From assembly GCA_945787305.1 (NCBI GenBank), contig CALZIH010000336.1, positions 1 to 6,449 of the forward strand: 6,449 nucleotides of DNA. Reading direction: 5' to 3'. The translations under genes were made by a program, and so were the position numbers. Below the pieces are notes generated by a model. The model saw nothing but the letters and a program-made list of their open reading frames with translations. It made no database searches and had not been told where the DNA came from. Shown here one piece after another: positions 1 to 6,426 of the stretch. The DNA comes from an uncultured Desulfobulbaceae bacterium (lineage in GTDB: Bacteria > Desulfobacterota > Desulfobulbia > Desulfobulbales > Desulfobulbaceae). Position 1 is the first letter of the stretch. Every line of letters begins with the position of its first letter.

Positions 1-663
1 GATCATGGAGTTTTGGTGTTGGCAGAAACCAGAACGGGTTACCCCACGCAAAGCATGAGGCTTGGTCAATTGCCGGTCGGGCGATCCCATGTTCTCCTCA
101 CTATCGATTCCGACAAGGTTACCCTCAGGATAAACAGGGACGATCAGAAAACGTTTTCACGAGAGTTTTCGGAAATAATAGCCTGGCCATTGACGATTGG
201 AGATAATCTGCCAAAGAACAACCTGAACGGCAACTTTCTGCTGGAACGTGTTGCCTTATATACCGGAGCATTGAGTGATCAGGAAGTTGAACAGGTCTTG
301 CTGGGCTTCCAGGAGGTGGAGGAGCGTGCCGGCGAGCTCAAACCAATTGTTGCCAGAGTTGAGCTGCTAGCTGCTTCATCCATTCCTCTTCCGGAGGATA
401 TAATCCCCTATCGCAGAGGGCTGGTCGTAAACGAATACAGGATAATTGAATTGAAACAAGGCGAGATCAAGGAGCCGGTTATTCTGGTGGCGCACTGGGC
501 TATTTTAAATGGTGAGACCCTGCCATCGGCTGAGCGTACCAAGGGCAAGGTATATGAGTTACGACTCGATACATTTGACAATCGGCCTGAACTTGAAGGC
601 GAGCGCCTGTCCATGGAGTCTGAAAATTTATTGTTACCCATGTATTATGACCTTGATGTGTAG
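1..663 (+). CDS. LamG-like domain protein, 3' part only (5' end outside window)
   Basis: The frame is open from the first base of the window to a TAG at 661-663, giving the last 220 residues. A TTG at 13 could start translation, but no ribosome binding site is visible before it and the fold would begin mid-domain, so the true start is almost certainly upstream. Residues about 1-105 read like the C-terminal half of a LamG/concanavalin A-like jelly roll: beta strands around a G-R-S-H-V-L-L-T-I stretch (27-35), then the typical ending L-E-R-V-A-L-Y-T-G-A-L-S-D-Q-E-V. That ending corresponds to the family pattern 'I-D-E-V-x-I-Y-N-R-A-L-S-x-x-E-V'. Residues about 115-220 form a second beta-rich unit with the landmarks Y-R-R-G-L-V-V-N-E-Y and I-L-V-A-H-W-A-I, which I do not recognise. 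Such domains are usually extracytoplasmic and bind carbohydrate or protein, but no export signal can be seen in this fragment. The following gene, pck, is 321 bases away and looks unrelated. The reading frame is secure; the LamG call is moderate and the function is unknown. Confidence 0.7.
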   Translation, partial: DHGVLVLAETRTGYPTQSMRLGQLPVGRSHVLLTIDSDKVTLRINRDDQKTFSREFSEIIAWPLTIGDNLPKNNLNGNFLLERVALYTGALSDQEVEQVLLGFQEVEERAGELKPIVARVELLAASSIPLPEDIIPYRRGLVVNEYRIIELKQGEIKEPVILVAHWAILNGETLPSAERTKGKVYELRLDTFDNRPELEGERLSMESENLLLPMYYDLDV

Positions 664-984
664 CTGCTGTAAACAATCCATAACCGTGGTGCTGGAGTAT
701 CCGGTTGGCATTGCACCGACTTGTGCAATTACCGGGTGGCACTGCTGCCCACTGTATTGCTCCAAACAGCACAATCTTTTTGGCGTAACATGAAGAGGCG
801 ACGACTTACTGCTTCATATTTTATTCCTGAATCGTGAGCGTTCGGCAGTGGTTCAGGTGCGCGAAAGAAACCATACGGTTATCCTGTGGTAAAATTGTTC
901 GCATGCCTCGGAGTCTTCGCTTACCCCGAACGAAAAACCTAACTTATAAAGTACTCTACATTTTTTCTGATAGTGAGATTTCAT
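664..984. other. Intergenic region upstream of the PEPCK gene
   Basis: This 321-base gap separates the LamG-like gene from pck. I see no convincing gene in it. An imperfect short hairpin lies near 735-752 (GGCA/TGCC core) with no following T-run, so it is not a convincing terminator. A TATAAA at 945-950 could be the -10 element of a pck promoter, but the only -35 candidate at workable spacing (TTACCC, 921-926, 18-base spacer) is poor, so the promoter is not called separately. A plus-strand reading frame entering from 834 continues out of frame into the pck start and looks like a chance ORF. Confidence 0.5.
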
Positions 985-2979
985 ATGAAAAACCAAAAAA
1001 CGACAAAGCTGCAAAGACAAAACAGCCTGGATATGGATATTTCACGGCTGGAAATGATGAAGACCTACCTCGCCAGCTTGATGGATGATGCAAATCGCCG
1101 GAAAATGATGCAATGCAGCCCGGAAGTTCTTGAGCCCATCTATAACGGATCCACCCGCTTGAATCCGTCCTCGATATTTATAAATACCGGCTCCGAAGAA
1201 GATATACAGTATATCCGTCATAAAGCAGTAGAGCATGGGGAGGAATTTGCGCTGGCAAGCTCAAACCACACCTGTCATTTCGACGGACCGAACGATCAGG
1301 GCCGGGATACTGCCAATACCAAGTATCTGGCATATGCCGATACGAAAATCAGTTCTTTACAGAAAAAAGTGGACCACCGTACCGGGATTGTCGAAGTTCG
1401 CAATATCTTGACCGATATCCTGGCGGAGAAGGAGATGGTTATCTCGTTTATCTCCCGCGGGCCTATCGGTAGCGTCGTTGCCGACCCTACCATGCAAATA
1501 ACCGATTCCTATTATGTTACGCATAGCGAACACATGTTGTACAGAATGATGACCCCGGAGGCATTTTCTCAAGATGTTGCCGAAAAAGGGTATATGTTTA
1601 TTAATTTTCACAGCGCCGGTGAATTGTCGAAAACACATGTTTCGGTCAATCTAAATGACAGGCGAATATATATGGATGTAGAGCGTTTTCATTCATATAG
1701 CTGCAACAACCAGTACGCGGGCAACTCCATCGCTCCCAAAAAGATTAATCACAGATTTGCCAATATGAATAATATTCGAAATTATTTTGGCAAACGGCTG
1801 GATGAACATATGTTTATCGCCGGTTTTGAAATGGATGACGAAATTATTTATTTTGGCGGCGCTTATCCTTCCGGTTGCGGAAAAACCGGAACAGCGATGA
1901 CCGGGACGCACCTGGTCGGCGATGATTTGGCGAAGATCTTTATCGATCATGAGAGTGGCGAAGTGCGGGCGGTGAACCCGGAAAAGGGTATGTTCGGTAT
2001 TATAGAAGGGGTGAATTGGGAGGACGACCCGGAGACAATGGAGGTTTTATCAGGCAAGGGGAATAAGGTCATTTTTTCCAACCTGCTGGTCAGCGACGGC
2101 AAACCCTACTGGACAGGCATGGGAGAGGCTTTGCCGGATAAAGGCCGCAACTTCGAAGGAGCCTGGTCGTTAAAATCGGCGAGACCGGCCTCGCATAAAA
2201 ACGCCCGTTTCACCATCACTCTTGATACCCTGCAAAACTATGACCCGGCAATGGAGAACCCGGCAGGTGTGAAGTTAAGCGGCCTTCTTTTCGGAGGTCG
2301 TGATTATACAACCATGCCGACCATTGTCATGGCTCATGATTGGATGAACACCGTTGTCCATGGGGCGATTATACGTTCCGCCACAACCGCCACCGAGATC
2401 GGTGCCGATGGAAGTGAAAAAAGGTCGCCTTTTGCAAATGAGGCATTTTTCCCTGGGCCTCTGGCTGATTATATTAAGCATTATAAGGCCTTTGGCGAAA
2501 ATCCGAATATCGCCAAAGAAAACATCCCCTCCGGTTTTCAGGTCAATTACTGGTTGCACAAGAGCGGCCGTGCTATTCTGGCCCATGGAGAAAAGGACGG
2601 ACTTATCGGTGAAAAACGTGATACCAAGGTGTGGATGCGTATCATGGCCCTTATGCACCAGGGCAAAGTTGAGACGATTTGGACGCCAATCGGTCGAATT
2701 CCCAAGTATCAGGACCTGAAAAAATTATTCCAAGAGATCATTGGCAAAGAGTATACAAAAGAGATTTATATAAAACAATTTTCACTGTATATCGATAATC
2801 TGGTGAAGCGGGTCGACATGTCCATCAATGAGTTTGCCAGGGAAGAAGGGATGGTCGACGAGTTTTTTCATGTTCTGGATACCTGGCGGCGGGACTTGAT
2901 TGCCCTGAAGGCCACCATCGGCCAAGTCGTAACACCGGACCAGATGATAGAGTACGTCGTTGCCAACCAACCGCGATAA
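985..2979 (+). CDS. pckG: Phosphoenolpyruvate carboxykinase (GTP)-family protein, divergent nucleotide loop
   Basis: PEPCK interconverts oxaloacetate plus nucleoside triphosphate with PEP, CO2 and nucleoside diphosphate, at the gluconeogenic/anaplerotic node in the cytosol. Counting 664 residues from ATG 985, hallmarks of the GTP-type family appear in order. They are G-P-I-G-S (159-163) with T-D-S (173-175); Y-A-G-N-S-I-A-P-K-K (244-253), whose lysines match the Mn2+ ligand site; E-H-M with metal ligand H275; the P-loop P-S-G-C-G-K-T (295-301) containing the family's reactive cysteine; G-D-D (312-314) with the metal aspartate; N-x-R-F (406-409); and F-G-G-R (436-439). The usual F-L-W-P-G-F-G guanine loop is replaced by A-I-L-A-H-G-E (530-536). 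The length is slightly above the usual 590-640 residues. A GTG at 973 is in frame, but ATG 985, preceded by a weak GTGAGA, starts a more typical N-terminus; ATG 1033 is another possibility. No partner gene is adjacent. The family call is strong; nucleotide preference is open. Confidence 0.93.
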   Translation: MKNQKTTKLQRQNSLDMDISRLEMMKTYLASLMDDANRRKMMQCSPEVLEPIYNGSTRLNPSSIFINTGSEEDIQYIRHKAVEHGEEFALASSNHTCHFDGPNDQGRDTANTKYLAYADTKISSLQKKVDHRTGIVEVRNILTDILAEKEMVISFISRGPIGSVVADPTMQITDSYYVTHSEHMLYRMMTPEAFSQDVAEKGYMFINFHSAGELSKTHVSVNLNDRRIYMDVERFHSYSCNNQYAGNSIAPKKINHRFANMNNIRNYFGKRLDEHMFIAGFEMDDEIIYFGGAYPSGCGKTGTAMTGTHLVGDDLAKIFIDHESGEVRAVNPEKGMFGIIEGVNWEDDPETMEVLSGKGNKVIFSNLLVSDGKPYWTGMGEALPDKGRNFEGAWSLKSARPASHKNARFTITLDTLQNYDPAMENPAGVKLSGLLFGGRDYTTMPTIVMAHDWMNTVVHGAIIRSATTATEIGADGSEKRSPFANEAFFPGPLADYIKHYKAFGENPNIAKENIPSGFQVNYWLHKSGRAILAHGEKDGLIGEKRDTKVWMRIMALMHQGKVETIWTPIGRIPKYQDLKKLFQEIIGKEYTKEIYIKQFSLYIDNLVKRVDMSINEFAREEGMVDEFFHVLDTWRRDLIALKATIGQVVTPDQMIEYVVANQPR

Positions 2980-3094
2980 ACGAAGGAGCTAAGGATCTCA
3001 CCCCTTGTTGATGCCGTAATCGTATCTAAATTCCGCTACCGAAGCGGGGGCAGTAATGCTTCGCCAGATGAACGCTACATACAAGAAATATGTG
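2980..3094 (-). terminator. Convergent gap with a small hairpin, possible weak terminator
   Basis: This 115-base gap lies between two convergent genes. It holds a perfect 5-bp stem, CCGCT (3033-3037) and AGCGG (3043-3047), with a 5-base loop. Read on the minus strand the stem is followed by AATTTAG, a poor U-tract, so it could weakly end transcription of the beta-helix gene. Read on the plus strand it is followed by GGGGCAG and is not terminator-like. Nothing else coding is seen here. The stem is short, so the call is tentative. Confidence 0.25.
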
Positions 3095-5089
3095 TCACTG
3101 GCCCCTAATGGCAGGCATAAACATCGGCCAGGGAAAAACATACCCATGGACCGACAGCGAAAATTCCGAGGTGTTTAAGTTCGTTGGAGTTGTTGTTGTC
3201 GCTGTAACAAAGGCGCTCTTAAAATGACCCTGTTTTTGCCAGGAATAGTTGCCTGAGTTATCTGCTTGCACCTTGCCTTCAAAAAATTTTCCTTCGTTGT
3301 TGAATATGGAATTTTCGCTTATCTGATTGTTGAACGAGGCTGCTTCCTGAATCACTATGCCGGCCTGAGCTGGAACAACACCAAAACCGTTATTGGCAAT
3401 GGTGTTGTCTGACAGGATATTGTTAGTACCAATAACCTGGATACCTGAATAAGTATTACCCCATTTTCTTGAATCACCGTCTGTTCCTATCTTGTTGCCG
3501 ACAATGCGATTGTGGTTGCTGTTATTCACCGCAATACCGCGCCAACCACTGTCAAGTATAATGTTGGGGCTTATGATATTGCCAGACAACCCGATACTGT
3601 TTGCTTCGGCATTATCGTAGACGGCGATGCCGTGATGGTTGTTGCCGGCCTTAAAGTAGCCGATTGTGCCGAGTACGGTGGAGCCGAGGATATTGCCGGC
3701 CACATCGTTATCCCGGGTTCCGGCACCGGTGATGAAGATGCCGCTGGCACTGTTAAAGCCAATCAAATTGGCTGAAGTCTGGGTGGGGCCGCCGATGAGG
3801 TTATTTGTTGAACTGTTCTCAATACGAATACCTGACAGCCCGTTTCCATTATCATTTAAGCCGCTACCAAGCCCAATTATATTGTTACTGACAACTACCT
3901 GTTGCGCATAATTAAGGAGAATCCCGTTGTCATCATTTGCATAAATTTTGTTGCCGGAGATCAAACCTTCCTGGGTATCTCTGAGAGAGACACCGTTTTT
4001 CCCATTGTTATATACGATGTTATCTTGAATTGTTGCCCTTCCGCCTGCTATGTTGATGCCATCGCCAGTAGTGCTTTCAATGATATTTCCGGTAATGTTG
4101 ACATTTTGGTTTGTTGGGAAGTTGCTGATCGTTAGGTATATCCCTCCAGCTCCGTAGATGGAAACAGGACTTGTAAAATAAGCAGAACCTATTCGATTAT
4201 TTGTAATTACTGGTGATCCTGCTGCAACACCAATGTGAGAGAAGATCTGGCCATTAACATTATACGCTATAGTGTTATTTGTGATTTCGGCATTGCAACT
4301 CTCAAGAAAAATTCCAAATTCGTTTGGTGTCTTCGATCCATCATCAGGCTTGCCAATGAGATTGTTGTCTACTTTAACTACACCGCAACGATCGAGGTGT
4401 ATACCATAACGGTACTCTCCAATGGTGTTGTGTTCAATAACCGTACCTGCCCCGACACCTGATCCAAAAATCCTTATACCGGTGTCACCAATATAGAGAT
4501 TGTCAGCTCCGTAATTCTCACCGTTTCTGGTCCCAAAAAAATTGTGCTGGACTGTGGTTGACCGGCTGGAAGAGTCAAGAAGTACTCCTGTACCACTGAA
4601 AAACAGGTTTCGCTCGTGGGTGCCCGGTCCACCGATACGGGCTCCGGTCCCCAAAACACGAATGCCTGTTCCTCCACCACTGAAAAAAATACCTTTAATT
4701 ACCGTATTGGTACCGATGGTTACAAGCCCATCCTCAAGTCCGGCAACACCAATTTCTACGCCGGGACTATTCGTCGTGGTATTCCATTGACTGGACCCGT
4801 CAATGGTCAGGTCGTTACCGGTTATATCCGGTATTGTTGTGACATCTGTTGAGAACGACAGCTGTGAGGCAAAGGTGATGGTGTCGGCTCCGGCATGGGC
4901 ATTTGCCTCTTCGATAGCCGCTCGCAATGTACAGTTGTGCGGAGGGCCTAAGGCGGTCTGGCAGGTTCCGTCACCCTGGTTTTGGTCAGCAAGGTCCAAG
5001 TTGGACCCGACCACAAAGGAAGCCCCGAAAGCAGGCAGGCATAAGAAAAAAAAGAGAAGGAAAAGAAAAACAACACTCTGTAATTTCAT
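3095..5089 (-). CDS. Secreted parallel beta-helix protein with CSLREA-type N-terminal domain
   Basis: The 664-residue product starts with a clear Sec signal: M-K, then a very hydrophobic Phe/Leu-rich core (residues 6-18) and P-A-F-G around 19-22 as a likely cleavage site. No lipobox is present. Residues about 25-75 match the CSLREA domain found at the start of many exported repeat proteins: D-G-T-C (40-43) and then N-C-T-L-R-A-A-I-E-E-A-N-A (52-64), with the two cysteines probably disulfide-bonded. From about 95 to 600 the chain is made of Asn/Gly-rich turns of the type 'I-x-x-N-x-I-x-x-N-x-x-x-G-I', the signature of right-handed parallel beta-helix (PbH1/NosD-like) repeats. The end of the fold carries the common 'V-T-A-T-x-T-x-x-x-x-N-T-S-E-F-S' segment, followed by an unusual 20-residue tail with W-P-M-F-M-P-A-I at 654-661. 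Beta-helix proteins of this kind are exported or surface proteins, some binding or cleaving polysaccharide, but no catalytic residues can be assigned here. Start ATG 5087-5089 is set by the signal peptide; its Shine-Dalgarno (GAGACG) is weak. The gene diverges from the small secreted gene at 5637. Confidence 0.88.
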   Translation of the reverse strand: MKLQSVVFLFLLFFFLCLPAFGASFVVGSNLDLADQNQGDGTCQTALGPPHNCTLRAAIEEANAHAGADTITFASQLSFSTDVTTIPDITGNDLTIDGSSQWNTTTNSPGVEIGVAGLEDGLVTIGTNTVIKGIFFSGGGTGIRVLGTGARIGGPGTHERNLFFSGTGVLLDSSSRSTTVQHNFFGTRNGENYGADNLYIGDTGIRIFGSGVGAGTVIEHNTIGEYRYGIHLDRCGVVKVDNNLIGKPDDGSKTPNEFGIFLESCNAEITNNTIAYNVNGQIFSHIGVAAGSPVITNNRIGSAYFTSPVSIYGAGGIYLTISNFPTNQNVNITGNIIESTTGDGINIAGGRATIQDNIVYNNGKNGVSLRDTQEGLISGNKIYANDDNGILLNYAQQVVVSNNIIGLGSGLNDNGNGLSGIRIENSSTNNLIGGPTQTSANLIGFNSASGIFITGAGTRDNDVAGNILGSTVLGTIGYFKAGNNHHGIAVYDNAEANSIGLSGNIISPNIILDSGWRGIAVNNSNHNRIVGNKIGTDGDSRKWGNTYSGIQVIGTNNILSDNTIANNGFGVVPAQAGIVIQEAASFNNQISENSIFNNEGKFFEGKVQADNSGNYSWQKQGHFKSAFVTATTTTPTNLNTSEFSLSVHGYVFPWPMFMPAIRGQ

Positions 5090-5146
5090 TGCATCGTCTC
5101 GGCTTTGATGAAAAGATCAGATAATGTGAATAACCTGTATATATTG

Positions 5147-5174
5147 TCTATAAAAGGTTGGTTCTCATTGTCAA
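5147..5174 (-). promoter_or_regulatory. Sigma70-type promoter for the beta-helix gene
   Basis: Read on the minus strand, a perfect TTGACA -35 box (5174-5169) is followed after 16 bases by TATAGA (5152-5147), four of six matches to the -10 consensus. Transcription would start near 5140, leaving an untranslated leader of about 50 bases before ATG 5089. The surrounding DNA is AT-rich. The position and spacing are right for the gene. No operator repeat is obvious over the boxes. Confidence 0.55.
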
Positions 5175-5407
5175 CCATTTAAAAAACCCTTTGCCCTCCA
5201 GGCGAACTCCTAAAATAGTGGTAATGAATCTGACTTCCAGCCATGCCGTTATGTGCAGCAAACAGCACTTTTATACAGCTTTTGTGCCTTTGGTTTTCTA
5301 CTCTTGAGTTCTGATGCCTCATTGATTTGCCCTGGGAAAGCAAGCCCTTTTCTCAAGCGATGCTATTACCACAATCTGAAAATTAAATCTTAGGCTATAC
5401 CGAGACT

Positions 5408-5454
5408 TTCGGCTACTACAATCATGGCTCTGCTCTGCCAATCAGAGAGCCGAA
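5408..5454. repeat. Inverted repeat / nested stem-loop
   Basis: TTCGGCT (5408-5414) and AGCCGAA (5448-5454) are perfect 7-base inverted repeats 33 bases apart. Between them CTCTG (5433-5437) and CAGAG (5443-5447) form a 5-bp hairpin with loop CCAAT. The inner 3' arm directly abuts the outer 3' arm, so the two stems could stack with a bulge of 18 bases on the 5' side. In a competing fold, GGCT at 5426-5429 pairs with the same AGCC. A further small CCGA/TCGG stem (5400-5412) overlaps the left arm. No T-run follows on either strand, so it does not look like a terminator. It may be a binding site, an RNA structure, or chance. Confidence 0.4.
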
Positions 5455-5505
5455 TCGCGTTTCGCTAACAATCCGGCCCATTTTTTCTTCGTTGCTGAAC
5501 ACCAA
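5422..5505 (-). CDS. Micro-ORF of 27 codons with strong ribosome binding site
   Basis: On the minus strand a perfect AGGAGG (5517-5512) lies 6 bases before TTG 5505 and 9 bases before an in-frame GTG at 5502. The frame encodes M-V-F-S-N-E-E-K-M-G-R-I-V-S-E-T and eleven more residues, ending at TGA 5424-5422. That stop overlaps an ATG (ATGA) opening another short frame of 11 codons. I recognise no family. The charged start resembles the opening of several small DNA-binding or transposase accessory proteins, so this could be the truncated N-terminus of a decayed gene. A chance occurrence is about as likely. It lies about 330 bases upstream of the beta-helix gene on the same strand. Confidence 0.25.
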   Translation of the reverse strand: MVFSNEEKMGRIVSETRFGSLIGRAEP

Positions 5506-5624
5506 AGAATACCTCCTGCCACTTTATCAACACCGGCTGAACTTGGGCGTCCACTATTTCATAGCAGGATCAATGAAGAGTTGATACCCTGTCGGGAAAT
5601 ATGAGGTTTCTCATGGAGCAAATT

Positions 5625-5630
5625 AGGAGG
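5625..5630 (+). promoter_or_regulatory. Ribosome binding site deciding the start of the small secreted protein
   Basis: AGGAGG lies 6 bases before ATG 5637, ideal spacing. It selects that ATG over the in-frame ATG at 5601 and over the one at 5613, and gives a protein beginning directly with a signal peptide. Confidence 0.8.
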
Positions 5631-5636
5631 TTCGAT

Positions 5637-6227
5637 ATGCATCGATGGAAGCTTTCCGTTAGCCTGACAACTATGTTCTTCTGTACTGCCTTGATTGTTT
5701 TTCCTGCTAATGCTGTCGGGAAAATAACTTCTTGGACGATGTTCATGGTTCCTATACTCTCTTCTGCAACAAAATCTACCGGAGGCCTGACCCTGAACCT
5801 TGTTAATAGCGTAATGCCTCATTTCAGTGAATCAGCAACCTCTAACTGCAGTCTTGAGCATCGGGACGGCAAAGACCTCTTAATCTGCACCAGTGCCACT
5901 CTTCGTTATGATGCGGACGAAAATGACGGTTCCGTCCGTATACGGCGCACCGGGAACATAATCTTTAATCCCGTCGGTTCCTGCAGTAACGGTGTTTGTC
6001 TTGTAAGGCCATTACCCCTGGGAAGTGAAACGATTACCCAATGGGTATGGTACAATACCTATTGGAAGCAGGTTGTTAACGTAACCCAGCCCATCAATTG
6101 GACCGACAGTCCCTATTCGTTTGATCAAAGCACGGCCGAGATCAGCGGGGCAACAGTCGATGTTACAACAGGTCAAGGTTCTGCCGGCTGGACGCTTTTT
6201 CTCATTCCAAGTCTGACAAGTGAATAG
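5637..6227 (+). CDS. Small secreted protein of unknown function with repeated W-T-x-F motif
   Basis: I do not recognise this 196-residue protein. An upstream in-frame ATG exists at 5601, but ATG 5637 is preceded by a perfect AGGAGG (5625-5630) at 6 bases and begins directly with a classical Sec signal: M-H-R-W-K, a hydrophobic core (about 8-22) and P-A-N-A at 23-26, with likely cleavage after A26. The mature chain would be about 170 residues. It opens with W-T-M-F-M-V-P-I-L at 33-41 and closes with W-T-L-F-L-I-P-S-L at 185-193, so the same motif brackets the domain. Between them the sequence looks all-beta, with four cysteines (71, 84, 116, 121) that could form two disulfides, and a Trp/Tyr-rich patch (136-143). 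Export to the periplasm or cell surface is likely. The gene diverges from the beta-helix gene, whose C-terminus carries a related motif. The reading frame and start are well supported; the function is unknown. Confidence 0.8.
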   Translation: MHRWKLSVSLTTMFFCTALIVFPANAVGKITSWTMFMVPILSSATKSTGGLTLNLVNSVMPHFSESATSNCSLEHRDGKDLLICTSATLRYDADENDGSVRIRRTGNIIFNPVGSCSNGVCLVRPLPLGSETITQWVWYNTYWKQVVNVTQPINWTDSPYSFDQSTAEISGATVDVTTGQGSAGWTLFLIPSLTSE

Positions 6228-6345
6228 GAACGATCTTTACTTTGGTTGGCTCCGTTAGGAGAAGAAAAGGCGCTATACAAGCGGCTTCACTCGACTGCGC
6301 TAGATTTGTGAGTGGGCGAGATTTTAAAAGATAAAGGGGTCATCT
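6228..6345 (+). other. Non-coding gap after the small secreted gene
   Basis: No gene is seen in these 118 bases. Separated short arms (CACTC near 6288 and GAGTG near 6310) could pair, but the stem is only 5 bp and the loop long, so no terminator is called. An AT-rich patch (ATTTTAAAAGATAAA, 6321-6335) precedes the next ribosome binding site. Confidence 0.35.
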
Positions 6346-6426
6346 ATGATAAGTAAAGTCAAGTGGAAAACGGAGATTTCCTGTTTATTCAGTAGCGCTG
6401 CCCATGTGCACGGGCCCTGGATATAG
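6346..6426 (+). CDS. Short ORF of 26 codons behind a good Shine-Dalgarno sequence
   Basis: ATG 6346 follows AAAGGGG (6333-6339) by 6 bases. The frame reads M-I-S-K-V-K-W-K-T-E-I-S and then continues to a TAG at 6424-6426. I recognise no family. In the overlapping +1 frame the sequence is open from 6353 to the window end, including an internal ATG at 6404, so this may be the start of a longer gene broken by a frameshift or sequencing error. It could also be a leader peptide or a chance ORF. The window ends too soon to tell. Confidence 0.3.
   Translation: MISKVKWKTEISCLFSSAAHVHGPWI

Larger units (their letters stand above)
5175..5636. other. Divergent intergenic region, inverted repeats, no clear gene
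   Basis: This stretch separates two divergently transcribed genes for secreted proteins. It lacks a long open frame on either strand. It contains an inverted-repeat cluster at 5400-5454 and a minus-strand micro-ORF at 5422-5505 (both listed separately). No convincing promoter for the plus-strand gene at 5637 was found; TTGATA at 5581-5586 has no -10 box at usable distance. The size and the stray translation signals suggest either a regulatory region or the eroded remains of an older gene or mobile element, but I cannot identify one. Confidence 0.4.

Noticed and set aside
500..793. Overlapping ORFs on both strands at the end of the LamG-like gene
   Set aside because: They run out of frame with the clear coding frame or on its opposite strand, and have cysteine-rich, low-plausibility translations.
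834..1088. Plus-strand ORF of 84 codons before and overlapping the pck start
   Set aside because: It overlaps the PEPCK N-terminus in another frame, has a GTG start without a ribosome binding site, and its composition is not protein-like.
2275..2658. Minus-strand ORF of 127 codons inside pck
   Set aside because: It lies entirely within the conserved C-terminal half of PEPCK, so it is an antisense shadow.
3100..3135. CTGGCC/GGCCAG inverted arms at the end of the beta-helix gene as a terminator
   Set aside because: The arms lie inside the coding region, the loop is over 20 bases, and no T-run follows.
5389..5505. Resemblance of the micro-ORF end (F-G-S-L-I-G-R-A-E-P) and the following short frame to sigma-54 activator segments
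   Set aside because: The match is a few residues only, needs a frameshift, and none of the Walker motifs of that family are nearby.
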